Below, piece by piece: positions 1 to 9,005 of a DNA stretch of 64,000 nucleotides. A program made the translations under genes and the position numbers. This stretch comes from an uncultured Lachnospiraceae bacterium (lineage in GTDB: Bacteria; Bacillota; Clostridia; Lachnospirales; Lachnospiraceae): contig CATBDC010000001.1 in the NCBI GenBank assembly GCA_949502235.1, positions 96,786-160,785 on the forward strand, in the 5' to 3' direction. A model generated the notes under the pieces. That model had not been told where the DNA came from. It did not search any database and was given only the letters and a program-made list of their open reading frames with translations. Each line of letters begins with the position of its first letter. Position 1 is the stretch's first letter.

Positions 1-467
1 AGACGCCCCGACCTTTCATAAACATGAGTTTCAAGCCCTTCCTTGGGTTCAATCACCACACACAGATTTACTGTTTTTGAAAAGGGACAATAGTCTGCTG
101 CCGGGCCGCTCATGTCAATGATGCCCTCCTGGAAGCCTACAATCCTGCCTACCGTAACAACACAGCAGCCGTCAAGGGCGTGGGTTCTGCCCTCACCAAC
201 TGGCGGCGATACCTTTCCGATAACACCCGGAAAAATCTCACCGCCCCCGCTTACCTTCACACGGGGCTCAATCACATCCTTCACAGGCGTAATCCTGACC
301 GCTTCGTTCGGCCTGGCAATATCCAGGCGGCACGAAAGAAGCTTATCGTCCTCCAGAACCAGCTTTTCAATCTCCTCCCTATTAACATAAAGAATATGAT
401 CCCCAATGTAGGTCCTGTCCGCAAACTGAATATCCCTAATCTCAATTTTGCCCAGCTCCAATCTCAT
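1..467 (-). CDS. grdE: Glycine/sarcosine/betaine reductase component B alpha/beta-type subunit (GrdE-like), partial
   Basis: The gene starts at 467 behind a strong AGGAGGAAG ribosome site and runs off the left edge, so about 155 N-terminal residues are visible. The protein begins MRLELGKIEIRDIQF and contains RPNEAVRITPVKDVIEPR, FPGVIGKV and GFQEGIIDMSGPAADY blocks, which I recognise as the N-terminal part of the GrdE/GrdG (and PrdA-like) precursor family. In that family the precursor self-cleaves at a cysteine to make a pyruvoyl subunit that activates glycine, sarcosine or betaine for reductive deamination with a selenoprotein partner. That cysteine should lie beyond the window edge. grdX lies just upstream on the same strand, the usual gene order. 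Which amine is the substrate cannot be told from this fragment. Confidence 0.8.
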   Translation of the reverse strand, partial: MRLELGKIEIRDIQFADRTYIGDHILYVNREEIEKLVLEDDKLLSCRLDIARPNEAVRITPVKDVIEPRVKVSGGGEIFPGVIGKVSPPVGEGRTHALDGCCVVTVGRIVGFQEGIIDMSGPAADYCPFSKTVNLCVVIEPKEGLETHVYERSGR

Positions 468-586
468 ATATCTTCCTCCTTCGTTCGGTTCTTTTGGATA
501 AATCATACAGCTAACCCAAAAAATATTCAAGTTTTTTATAAATAATGACAATATATTTACTTTATCAATATATGGATGCTATTGAG

Positions 587-672
587 GGATGGGGACAGGG
601 TAAGGGCCAATTGGGGACGGAGTAAAATGAATTTTACTCCGTCCCCAATTGGCCCTTACCCTGTCCCCATCC
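587..672. repeat. Perfect 42-bp inverted repeat, GGGGACGGGG repeat family
   Basis: Two perfect 42-bp arms (587-628 and 631-672) are separated by only two bases, so transcript from either strand could form a very long hairpin. The arms carry the motifs GGATGGGGACAGGG and TTGGGGACGGAGTAAAAT, which recur at about 9.5, 10.4, 10.8, 27.4, 33.2 and 47.1 kb. It sits between grdX and grdE, which are transcribed in the same direction, so it could attenuate or process that transcript. No transposase lies next to it. Confidence 0.9.
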
Positions 673-683
673 TGATCCCACAT

Positions 684-1085
684 CTAAATAAATATCCGCG
701 GTATAACACTATCAATCATTGAGGCGTCAATCACTTTAAAATCCCTCATCACATTGTCTGTATACTTCCCCGGCGCAGGCGCGATCTCCTGCCACTGGTA
801 AAAGACCTCCAGACACTTCTCTATCAGAATGATATCATTCATATTATCGTCCGTATCGTCCGCGGCATTTGGATAAACCATCACAGAACGGTACGGCGTC
901 TGGTTGGGCTTCAGACTGGAGGCTTGCGGATGTGTAAGAAGATGATGCCGGTTATGAACCAGATCTCTTGTTTTGATAAGAACCTCCTCGTAAGTACCCA
1001 GACAAATGACATGCGTTATAGTCTTGTATTTTTCAAATACCCAGTCATTATTCGTTACGATAACTGCCTTGCCTATATTCCACAT
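684..1085 (-). CDS. grdX: GrdX family protein
   Basis: This 133-residue soluble protein starts behind AGGAGGAG two bases before the ATG. It opens with a short beta strand ending in VTNN and contains RDLVHNRHHLLTHP followed by SLKPNQTPYRSVMV, the signature region of the GrdX family. GrdX is encoded at the head of glycine and betaine reductase operons in Clostridia; its biochemical role is not established. The next gene on the strand is the grdE-like gene, separated by about 216 bases that contain the 86-bp palindrome. In classical operons thioredoxin and thioredoxin reductase genes may sit between them; here they are absent. Confidence 0.85.
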   Translation of the reverse strand: MWNIGKAVIVTNNDWVFEKYKTITHVICLGTYEEVLIKTRDLVHNRHHLLTHPQASSLKPNQTPYRSVMVYPNAADDTDDNMNDIILIEKCLEVFYQWQEIAPAPGKYTDNVMRDFKVIDASMIDSVIPRIFI

Positions 1086-1135
1086 AACTCCTCCTTACAG
1101 CCGCGTAGTAACGCAGGCCTGTGAACAGTGACCCC

Positions 1136-2371
1136 TTATGAACTCTTTCCAATATGATACTCTCTTTTCAGTACATGCATAATACTCCTGGATGATACAT
1201 CTACAATTATAAACCCAAGAGCTATGGCAAGACAAGTTGCAAATAATACCACCATCTCACTAAATGCCAGAGCCGTATCCTTGCTTAAAAAGCCGTACAT
1301 CATATAATACAGATTTGGTCCCGGAATCAGCGGAAATACAGAGGCTGTCAGGAAAATCGTGGACGGCGCCTTATTAATTCTTGACATTATAAATGCGTAA
1401 AAGGCTACAAATACTGCCGCTACCAGTGTAGCAAAAAAATTACTGGGCTTCAGTTCATAAACTGCAAGATAAATTGCCCATGTAAAAAATGCCCCGACTC
1501 CTGAATATACCACCTGCCACCTGCGGATCTTAAACCACATGGCAAATCCGATACATGCAACCGTGCAGGAAATAAGCTGGAGCGCAATATTATGGTTCAG
1601 TATAAATCCCTCAGACTCCATGCCGTCAAGCATAAGGATAGCCAGTGCAATGCCAAACGCAATTCCCGCCGCCCCAAGCATAGAATTCATGATATTCAGC
1701 GCTCCGGATATAAAATCCCTCTGCAGAACCTCCCGGATTCCATTTGTCACGCCCAGTCCGCTGATTAACAGCATCACAATTCCTATCATAATTCTGTCAG
1801 AATGGCTGCCGATACCCATACGAACCGCTGTCAGGATTATGATTTCCGAGAGAAATGATAAAATCATGTTATACACCAGAAGATTACTCTCTCTTTTCCC
1901 AAGCCAGTCCCCGAAAGCGACAATCATCAGGGAAACAATGACCGCCACCAATGCATCCTGGAAATTACAGCCGAAGAAAACCGCAAATCCCGTGCCGCCC
2001 ATGATTCCCGCCAGGTATCTCATTACAAGAGGCTGCTCTTTTCTGTTCATGACCTCCAGATATTTTTCCCGGAACTCTTTTTCATCCGGCTGCGCCGCGC
2101 ACACATATCTGGATAAATTGTTTAAATAATCCAGCCGGTCAAAATCAATATCCGTAGATTCAATCTGGCGTATCTGCGTAATAATATCCCCCTCCGGCGT
2201 CTCCACCGTTATCTGAAGATTGCTGGGAATCGCATATACGTCATACCTCTTAAATCCATAGCTTTTGCACATCCGGTAAAGACTGTCCTCCAGCCTGAAA
2301 TTCTCCGCTCCGCTTTTTAACATCGCTTCGCCCACGTCCAAAATATTCTGGACAATTCTATTATAATCCAT
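1136..2371 (-). CDS. Threonine/serine exporter family protein (ThrE-like, fused two-domain form)
   Basis: About 411 residues. The N-terminal 110 residues (GEAMLKSGAENFRLEDSL and VYAIPSNLQITVETP) match the soluble DUF1212 half of ThrE, and the rest consists of about ten hydrophobic segments in two bundles, the DUF1212 membrane part and a ThrE_2-like part. The family exports threonine and serine in corynebacteria; in Clostridia the substrate is usually untested. A GTG start four codons upstream is possible, but the ATG at 2371 has better spacing from GGGGTGGA. It is convergent with nothing and lies about 50 bases upstream of grdX on the same strand, so it may share regulation with amino-acid fermentation genes. 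Confidence 0.8.
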   Translation of the reverse strand: MDYNRIVQNILDVGEAMLKSGAENFRLEDSLYRMCKSYGFKRYDVYAIPSNLQITVETPEGDIITQIRQIESTDIDFDRLDYLNNLSRYVCAAQPDEKEFREKYLEVMNRKEQPLVMRYLAGIMGGTGFAVFFGCNFQDALVAVIVSLMIVAFGDWLGKRESNLLVYNMILSFLSEIIILTAVRMGIGSHSDRIMIGIVMLLISGLGVTNGIREVLQRDFISGALNIMNSMLGAAGIAFGIALAILMLDGMESEGFILNHNIALQLISCTVACIGFAMWFKIRRWQVVYSGVGAFFTWAIYLAVYELKPSNFFATLVAAVFVAFYAFIMSRINKAPSTIFLTASVFPLIPGPNLYYMMYGFLSKDTALAFSEMVVLFATCLAIALGFIIVDVSSRSIMHVLKREYHIGKSS

Positions 2372-2429
2372 AAAACATTCCACCCCGAAAAATAAATGTC
2401 ATCTATAGCCTACATTATGAAATCATATC

Positions 2430-2575
2430 GTTACTGTTCACACGGCACCGTGCACCACGCTGCATGGTGTCCGGCCAAAGAAGTAGTGGCTGCCTTGCAT
2501 CCGGCCCCTCACCAAAGGTGACTTTTAGGTGGCCGGATGCCGTTACTGGAGCACCCGCAGGGTGTGAACAGTAAC
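2430..2575. mobile_element. MITE-like non-coding element with terminal inverted repeats and 8-bp target duplication
   Basis: The 146-bp element begins GTTACTGTTCACAC and ends GTGTGAACAGTAAC, a perfect 14-bp terminal inverted repeat. It is flanked on both sides by the 8-bp direct repeat ATCATATC (2422-2429 and 2576-2583), the expected footprint of a transposition event. The interior has a hairpin with GCATCCGGCC and GGCCGGATGC arms (about 2499-2540) and no open reading frame. It must have been moved by a transposase encoded elsewhere. Shorter relatives of its ends occur at 2644, 8944, 9607 and 35212. Confidence 0.8.
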
Positions 2576-2643
2576 ATCATATCATTTATTTCCCAAAAGT
2601 CAAGCTGCATTGACACGCAATAACATTTATGGGAAAATACTAA

Positions 2644-2669
2644 TTACTGTGAACGGAGTGAACAATAAC
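2644..2669. repeat. Short GTTACTGTTCAC-family repeat
   Basis: A 26-bp imperfect palindrome (ACTGTGAACGGAGTGAACA core) resembling two ends of the MITE at 2430-2575 joined head to head. It lies immediately upstream of the methyltransferase ribosome site, so reading frames that run through it upstream of 2691 are unlikely to be translated. Confidence 0.6.
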
Positions 2670-2690
2670 GAGAAAGGAGCTGCAGATCAC

Positions 2691-3377
2691 ATGGCTAATG
2701 ATAATACTACACCTTTGGCTGCAAAGGATTATGACCAAAAAATTAACAATACGATCCCTTATTATCAGGAATTTTATCGTCAAACACTAGATATAGTCAG
2801 ACAATGTAATTTTAGCAATATAAACTGGCTGGACTTAGGATGCGGGACAGGAACCCTGGAAAAACTGATTTTTCAGGAATTTTCAGATGTGCAGTTTACA
2901 CTTGTTGACCCGTCAGAAAAAATGATTAAGCAGGCACAGGAAAAATTAAAGAATGATTCCATCCAATATATCTGTGCTGATTCTGCGTCCATTCAATTTG
3001 CAGGCTGTTTTGATGTTGTTACAGCAATCCAGTCTCATCATTATATGCAGGAAGATGAACGCAGGAAAGCAACTAAACGTGTGTACAATTCCCTGAAGAA
3101 CGGCGGAATTTATATCAGCTTCGAGAATGTAATTCCGGAAGATGAAGACGTCAAAATGTTTGAGCTTCTAAGATGGGGAAAATACCAGCAAAGGCACGGC
3201 AAAACAGAGGAAGAGGCAAAAGCACATAACGCCAGATGCGGGGTGAATTATTTTCCCCTGACCGTAAACGGGCATATTGAACTGCTGAAAGAAACCGGAT
3301 TTCATAAAATCCATGTATTTTGGTACAGTTATATGCAGATGGGGATTTATGGAATAAGGTGCAAAGTACAAAGCTAA
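2691..3377 (+). CDS. Class I SAM-dependent methyltransferase
   Basis: A 228-residue soluble protein. WLDLGCGTGTLEKL (about residues 47-60) is the glycine-rich SAM-binding motif I, followed by the acidic end of strand 2 (FTLVDPSEKMIKQA) and motif II-like FDVVTAIQSHHYM, typical of the Methyltransf_25/11 fold. The acceptor substrate cannot be read from sequence. I chose the ATG at 2691 because AGAAAGGAG lies 11 bases upstream and the in-frame extension to 2610 merely translates a repeat element. It is a single gene between a MITE-like element and a convergent DUF5688 gene, so context gives no function. Confidence 0.8.
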   Translation: MANDNTTPLAAKDYDQKINNTIPYYQEFYRQTLDIVRQCNFSNINWLDLGCGTGTLEKLIFQEFSDVQFTLVDPSEKMIKQAQEKLKNDSIQYICADSASIQFAGCFDVVTAIQSHHYMQEDERRKATKRVYNSLKNGGIYISFENVIPEDEDVKMFELLRWGKYQQRHGKTEEEAKAHNARCGVNYFPLTVNGHIELLKETGFHKIHVFWYSYMQMGIYGIRCKVQS

Positions 3378-3528
3378 TAAAAGTTCCTGCTGTAGTCCAA
3401 AGGTACAAAAAATTGTTCTCAAAAGGGTTTTCTGTACGGTGTCTGTTTACAGGCGCTTTAGTCAGAATAGCCTGCGTATGTTTGAACGCTCATTAGTTTC
3501 AACATTTTGAAGGACGTTTATAAAAAAT

Positions 3529-4533
3529 TCAAAGCTCCAGCTGCTTCATTTCCTGATTCGCTGTTTCGTACAAATAGACCTTGTTCGACAGGATTTCTGA
3601 CGGATCGAAAGTATTGTTCATCTGCTTGATCCGCATAAGTATATTTCGTGGCTGTATCGTGCCTTTTTTATGAAGTCTGGCTTCGCTGGTGCCCGTAAAT
3701 GCTATATAATAATCATCTCCGAAAAGCTCTGCTATACGCTTCATTACTCCGGGATAAAACATGGCAATTGCTCCGTTTATCTGTGATGTCGTTGTCACAG
3801 TCGGCACTGCAAGCGGTGAAAGTGAAGTTACATCACTGTTCAGCGCCATAAACGCGCCTTTGTGATATGGTGGATTTACTAAGTCCATGGGCTTTAAATA
3901 TATTCGCGGCGGCGCCATGATGTATGTATTGCTCATCGCATTCTCCCACACTTCTTCCTCATCTATCCCCCATGCCTGCATTGAGGTTTTAGGCACCTTA
4001 ACAGACATTACGTCATGTGTTTTGCCGTCATTTTCATCACTTGCAAGAATATAGAGTACCAGTACCATATCGCCGATGCGCCTGTAAACATGATTTTTCA
4101 GTTCATACCGATGGTCGTTGAAATTCAGCGGACGGATGAAAAGCTTGTCCTTTAACAAGCCATAGTCATTTTTTTCGATCAGATCTATAATTTCCAATTC
4201 CATAAATTTTCTGCTGGAGTTAAGCGAGGAACAAATCTGTTCCCATATACCCTCCCAGCCGCCTTTTTCATACTCCCGGTACAACTGCCTGCAGTCAAAC
4301 CTGCATATCTGTTCTCTCTTGCCCTCACATTGGTGCAGGATGATATAATCGCCAATTAACACATCCGATTCTGTTTTGTGATACTTAATGTTTGTTTCAC
4401 GTATAATAGAAAGCTCCTTCGCATCAGCCGATGTGGCTCCATCCTCTAAGAAGACCATTTCGTTATAACCCAGCTCCTGTTTCTTTTCCTTAAACTTCTT
4501 TTGCAGTTCGCTGATAAACTCCTTATATGCCAT
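3529..4533 (-). CDS. DUF5688 family protein
   Basis: A 334-residue soluble protein beginning MAYKEFISELQKKF, with the family-like SIIRETNIKYHKTESDVLIGD region and a central NHVYRRIGDMVLVLYILASD stretch. DUF5688 proteins are frequent, often multicopy, in Lachnospiraceae and have no known function. The start at 4533 has GGAGGT seven bases upstream; upstream in-frame codons would extend it by 39 poorly conserved residues. The C-terminal part, about residues 250-320, contains a YYIAFTGTSEARLHKKG segment. No neighbouring gene suggests a pathway. Confidence 0.65.
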   Translation of the reverse strand: MAYKEFISELQKKFKEKKQELGYNEMVFLEDGATSADAKELSIIRETNIKYHKTESDVLIGDYIILHQCEGKREQICRFDCRQLYREYEKGGWEGIWEQICSSLNSSRKFMELEIIDLIEKNDYGLLKDKLFIRPLNFNDHRYELKNHVYRRIGDMVLVLYILASDENDGKTHDVMSVKVPKTSMQAWGIDEEEVWENAMSNTYIMAPPRIYLKPMDLVNPPYHKGAFMALNSDVTSLSPLAVPTVTTTSQINGAIAMFYPGVMKRIAELFGDDYYIAFTGTSEARLHKKGTIQPRNILMRIKQMNNTFDPSEILSNKVYLYETANQEMKQLEL

Positions 4534-4708
4534 TTCCATACCTCCTAATAAATATCTACCCCTGCATCCTCCTCGCTTTGTCTTTTGGAATAAATATTTT
4601 TCCATGCTTTTTCTCATAATTGATTCCGGCAAACAGAATATTTTTTTCATTCTAGTTTATTTATTACACATTGTCAATGACATTTGAAGGTATAAAAAGT
4701 GGAGAATC

Positions 4709-4831
4709 TCAACCTCTCGGCATCCCATCATTCATATTCTCTATTTCTGTAAGACCCATGCTTTCTATCGTCATATTAACATCAGCCCTTATTTCATTTC
4801 GCTGATTCATTTCAAGAGTTCCGGATATCAT
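4709..4831 (-). CDS. Possible 40-residue protein coupled to dprA
   Basis: An open frame whose ATG overlaps the dprA stop codon (TAATG), which would allow translational coupling. The product would be 40 residues, Met- and Glu-rich, ending GLTEIENMNDGMPRG. I recognise no family and there is no separate ribosome site, so it may be a chance frame or the stump of a lost gene. Confidence 0.25.
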   Translation of the reverse strand: MISGTLEMNQRNEIRADVNMTIESMGLTEIENMNDGMPRG

Positions 4832-6021
4832 TAAGCCTTTCGATACACTCCTTTGTCAAGTCTTATAAGCTTATCCTCACACAAGCGTTTCAGCCATATT
4901 TCCATCTGTCCCTCCATGACATTCAGATTTTTCGAAGCATCCTCCACACACATCCCATTCTCCAAATGCGTAACAATAAATTCTTTTATAACATCATAGA
5001 CATCATTCTCTCTGACTCCATTTTCTACAGGCTTTTGATTCTTCTCCGTCCCGTTTCGAACAGTATCTGCCTGAAATAAGTCCAACTGCTCATAAGTCTC
5101 TTTCTTTTTTGTAATAGCCGAATAAATACTTTCTTCTGTAATGTCAAAGGGTACACAGCCCTCCTCAATCAGCTTCTGATTTCCAACATAGTTCTGATTG
5201 TTCCATACCAATGTTTTCGCAAATCCCTTGTGCAATGACTCCATTGCTCCGTTCCAGGTCCCGCCTTTATTATAGTCTGCCGAAACTACAAATGCCCCAT
5301 AAGAGGACGCATAAATGTACTTATTTCGATTCATGGCTCTTGCCGCCGAAAATCCTGCATCCGGCTTCACATCTGAGAACAGCAGCAGATTGCCCGAAAT
5401 AATATCAGCCGTTACCTGCTTTTTTTTAATCTTAGAAAGCAAAGAATCCGCTATAAACGAAATGACAGCACTGCCCGATTTAATCGCCGTTTCCTCCGCC
5501 ACTGTGTCAACACCTTTTGCTCCCCCGGAATAAATCACCAGCTTTTCTCTCGAAGCTTTTTCGACTAATCTTTTTGTAAACTCCATCCCAGCTTCATCCA
5601 CATTTCTAGAGCCTGCCACTGCAATTCCAATTTTTTTTGCCAAACTGATATTACCTGCATAATATAATACTGGCGGCATTTTCTTTTTTAACTTCCGTTT
5701 TAAAAGAATGGGATAGTTCTCATCAAACTGTGTAACCACAAAAATCCCTTTTCTACCCAAATCATCCAGTTCAAGCGCAACATTTCCCCCGCGCAAAATG
5801 AGCTCTCTGATTCTCTCAATCAATTCCTTTGGGCAATTTACCTTTTCAATCCAGCTGCTGTCATTTTGCAAAATAATTCTTGGCTCTTCCTTCACTTCCG
5901 CCAGTTTTTCCAACAGAGTATTCCATTCACCCAGTGAAAGCGGCTTTCCAGAATCATCACTTTTGATTCCAAGATAAGAACACAATAAAATTGCACACAT
6001 TGCATTTTCTGAATATACCAT
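4831..6021 (-). CDS. dprA: DprA/Smf-family DNA-processing protein
   Basis: About 396 residues. The Rossmann-like DprA core is visible: IGIAVAGSRN (131-140), YSGGAKGVDTVAEETAI (164-180), then a region around ARAMNRNKYIYASSYGAFVV. The C-terminus has a winged-helix-like segment (VEDASKNLNVMEGQMEIWLKRL). Canonical DprA loads RecA on incoming single-stranded DNA in transformation; here the protein follows a recQ-phosphoribosyltransferase gene, starting two bases after its stop (TGA GG ATG). That pairing resembles defence-associated DprA loci rather than a housekeeping dprA next to topA. A TTG start at 6027 is an alternative. Function with the partner is inferred. Confidence 0.75.
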   Translation of the reverse strand: MVYSENAMCAILLCSYLGIKSDDSGKPLSLGEWNTLLEKLAEVKEEPRIILQNDSSWIEKVNCPKELIERIRELILRGGNVALELDDLGRKGIFVVTQFDENYPILLKRKLKKKMPPVLYYAGNISLAKKIGIAVAGSRNVDEAGMEFTKRLVEKASREKLVIYSGGAKGVDTVAEETAIKSGSAVISFIADSLLSKIKKKQVTADIISGNLLLFSDVKPDAGFSAARAMNRNKYIYASSYGAFVVSADYNKGGTWNGAMESLHKGFAKTLVWNNQNYVGNQKLIEEGCVPFDITEESIYSAITKKKETYEQLDLFQADTVRNGTEKNQKPVENGVRENDVYDVIKEFIVTHLENGMCVEDASKNLNVMEGQMEIWLKRLCEDKLIRLDKGVYRKA

Positions 6022-6023
6022 CC

Positions 6024-8090
6024 TCAATCGTCTCCATTTCTTCCCGCCGTATTTGCCAGTGCAAAAGGAAAAACCGTTCCGCTTCCCTTTTCCCTGAGCT
6101 TATAACCGCAGACTGTGAAGGTCCATCGGGAATCAACCATATCATCTACTAACAGGACATTTTTTGGCAACACTTCTGATTCCCTCACTTCAAAAGAATC
6201 ATTCACATTCTGATACTGCAGATAAGCAGATTTTAATTCTTTTTGATATTTTATGTGTACCCTTTTCTCAATGGCATCCCGGTATTCCAGCCCTAAATAT
6301 GCTGCAAGCTGATGCGCAAAAGTTCTCACCAGCTCCGATCTTTTCAAAGATGGAACGTTTGTAACCCATTGAATATCATTCAAGGAAACATAGTCCCTAA
6401 GCAGCTTCGCCGAAGCCTCTACCAACTGTTCCACAAAATATCCCTTTTCATATTTACACTCTTTTACGAGCTTCCCCCAACCTGCATCACCATAATCAGA
6501 CAGCACACGTCCCGTTTCACACTGAAGTTCCGGTAATATCTTATTTTTACCATATATTATAATACCGCTTGGCCATACTTTTCTCGATTCAATAATATGG
6601 AATCCTTCTCTGACAAATTTCTGCGCATCTGCTATTTCCTGCACCGAGACTGCTTTTGGGAAAATTTCCTTTTTCAAGCAATTTGCGCAATGACCACATT
6701 CAACTGCACTGGTGTCATCCAATGTTTCCGCAATATACTTCATATGGCAGCTTGAAATGTGGACAAACTCATTCATCTGTTGCAATTCTTGCTTCCTGAT
6801 ACGCGTAATTTCCCTACTCTTCTCCAAGTCCGATTCCCATTTGCGGGGCGTCTTATAATATTTCTTATTCTCTGCATAAATATCCCCGTTTACTGTCAAA
6901 TACTTAACACACTGCTTTATTTTTCCCTGACGCATGTCCACATATTGTTCAAAAGCCCTAAGCCCAATCCCCGGATGTTCAGTCACAGCATCAATTACAG
7001 CATTCATCGTCTGTTCCGTTGGAAATACCGATTCAATAAAATAGGTATTAATCTCATCATCTTCACTTTCGCAAAATAAAATCGCATATGCCTGTTCAAT
7101 GCTTCGTCCCGCACGGCCAATCTGTTGATAATATGCAACAATATTTCCTGGCCTTTGAAAATGTATTACAAATGCAATATCGGGTTTGTCAAATCCCATT
7201 CCAAAAGCAACTGTCGCAATCAATACCTTAATCCCGTTCTTCATGAATCGATCTACAATGATGCCTTTTTCCTCTGTTTCAACTTTGGAGTGATAACACT
7301 CACACAATATTCCTTTGGTTTTCAGCCAACGATAAACTAACTCACAGCCCCTTATTGTTAAACAATAGACAATCCCTGTTCCGGGAATTGTCGTAATGTT
7401 CTCGGACAGCCACGCCAGCCGTTCTTCCCTTGAAGGCAATTCAATCACTTATATCGACAAGGAATCTCTCATAAGACTGCCGCGGCTTACCGCAAAATTG
7501 CCGCCTAACTGCGTTTTTATGTCATCCACAACCCTGTTATTTGCCGTTGCTGTCGTTGCAAGTACAGGAATATTGGGCAGTAAAAGCCTGACAATATCAA
7601 CAATCCGCCTGTAATCAGGTCTAAAATCATGCCCCCAGTCTGAAATACAATGCGCCTCATCCACTACAAACAGACCAACCTGCGCTGAAAGTCTTGTTAT
7701 AAGTATTTCCTTAAACTCCTCATTTGCCAGTCTCTCCGGTGAAATAATCAAAGCATCAACACAGCCATCTTTAATCTCTTCAAAAATATAATTCCATTCA
7801 TCACTATTTTCAGAATTAATTGTCCTGACTTGTAAATCAAGCTTCGCCGCAGATTCAATTTGATTGTTCATCAAAGCCAAAAGCGGACTGATAATAAGCG
7901 TAATTCCCCCTGTTCTCTCCCGAATCATTCTTGTAGCCATAAAATAGACAAGACTTTTTCCCCATCCTGTTTTCTGTACAACCAAAGTTCTTTTTCCCTG
8001 CAGTACACCCCGAATTGCTTCCTCCTGTCCGGCTCTATATTGGGCATCCTCTCCATAATATGTTTTTAAATAAGAAAGCAATTTATCCAA
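6024..8090 (-). pseudogene. recQ: RecQ-like helicase fused to a phosphoribosyltransferase domain, interrupted by one in-frame stop
   Basis: Read from a TTG at 8090 (GGAGGAAC upstream), the frame encodes a RecQ-type helicase: Walker A TGWGKS (41-46), DEAH box VVDEAHCISDWGHDF (142-156) and motif ATTATANN. At 7449-7451 a TAA follows MRDSLSI and the same frame continues VIELPSREERLAW, so codon 214 alone interrupts a 688-residue protein. The second half has helicase motifs (VATVAFGMGFDKPD, QQIGRAGR), a Cys cluster (CGHCANC) and a C-terminal PRPP-binding motif VLLVDDMVDSRWT. A GTG directly after the stop could restart translation, giving two polypeptides, and a CAA to TAA change would explain the lesion. 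It is the first gene of a unit with dprA. Confidence 0.8.
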
Positions 8091-8213
8091 AAATAGTTCC
8101 TCCTCCGGATTCCTTTCTTTATTTTAATAAGTATACCCTAAAAGTCAGTTCCTCTCAATATACTTTCAAAACTCTTTTTCGTTTTCTCTTGAATACTGCG
8201 AAAGCGGAAGATG

Positions 8214-8831
8214 CTATATCCTCCGCTTCCCATCCATCATCTTACAATACACTACCGCCGCCAATGTACTCACCGCCGTTGCCGCGATCCCCGGCCCTAC
8301 GATTGCCGCCGGGTTCACGCTCCCGTACTGGCTGCGGTAGGCGATCACATTCACCGGGATCAACTGCAGCGATGAGATATTGATAATCAGGAACGTACAC
8401 ATCTCATTACTGGCAATCCCCCGCTTTCTTGCCGGGCCCGGAAGCAGTCCCTTTCTCCTGTCTTCCTCCAGTCTTCCAAGTTCCTCCATCGCCCGAAGTC
8501 CGGCTGGAGTAGCAGCCCACCCAAGTCCCAGTACATTTGCAATAATATTTGTCGTAATATGTGTCTCTGCCGGGTGTCCGTCCGGAAGAAGCGGAAATAA
8601 AAACCGAATAAGCGGGCGTATTTTCCTTGATGCCATCTTTACAATCCCTGCTTTTGCCGCAATCTCCATTAATCCCACCCAGAAGGACATAACGCCGATC
8701 ATTGTAATACAAAGGGTAACCGCCTCCTTCGATGAATCAAGTGCAGCATTAGTTATATCCGGCATCCGCCCAGTAAATGAGGCAAATATAATCCCCACCA
8801 GTATCATACCTGCCCATAAATAATTCAGCAT
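8214..8831 (-). CDS. spmA: Spore maturation protein A
   Basis: A 205-residue integral membrane protein of the nucleoside-recognition (Gate) family. MLNYLWAGMILVGI at the N-terminus, MSFWVGLMEIAAKAGI, and NIIANVLGLGWAATPAGLRAMEEL are hallmark SpmA blocks. SpmA and SpmB are needed for proper dehydration of the spore core in Bacillus and Clostridium perfringens. GGAGG four bases before the ATG at 8831 sets the start. Unlike the usual spmA-spmB operon, spmB here lies on the opposite strand, divergent from this gene. Confidence 0.88.
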   Translation of the reverse strand: MLNYLWAGMILVGIIFASFTGRMPDITNAALDSSKEAVTLCITMIGVMSFWVGLMEIAAKAGIVKMASRKIRPLIRFLFPLLPDGHPAETHITTNIIANVLGLGWAATPAGLRAMEELGRLEEDRRKGLLPGPARKRGIASNEMCTFLIINISSLQLIPVNVIAYRSQYGSVNPAAIVGPGIAATAVSTLAAVVYCKMMDGKRRI

Positions 8832-8943
8832 AAAACCTCCATAAATACTTCTGCTATTTGTTATTTCCATCATATGAAATCATAACATAAAGTATACCTT
8901 CATCCCATCCACCATATATTTAATATATATCTATATAAAAGCA

Positions 8944-8969
8944 TTGCTGTTCACTCCGTTCACAGTAAC
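8944..8969. repeat. Short GTTACTGTTCAC-family repeat
   Basis: A 26-bp copy (CTGTTCACTCCGTTCACAG core) in the divergent region between spmA and spmB, 37 bases before the spmB start. It resembles joined ends of the MITE at 2430-2575. It may mark the rearrangement that separated the two spm genes, but that is a guess. Confidence 0.6.
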
Positions 8970-9005
8970 TAAAAAGCAGCAGTATTAATGCATGGAGGTG
9001 TTTTC

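Noticed and set aside
1539..2129. A 196-codon plus-strand frame within the ThrE-like gene
   Set aside because: It is the reverse complement of membrane-helix codons and shows no independent start signal.
2610..2690. N-terminal extension of the methyltransferase
   Set aside because: It translates a repeat copy; the ribosome site and family alignment favour 2691.
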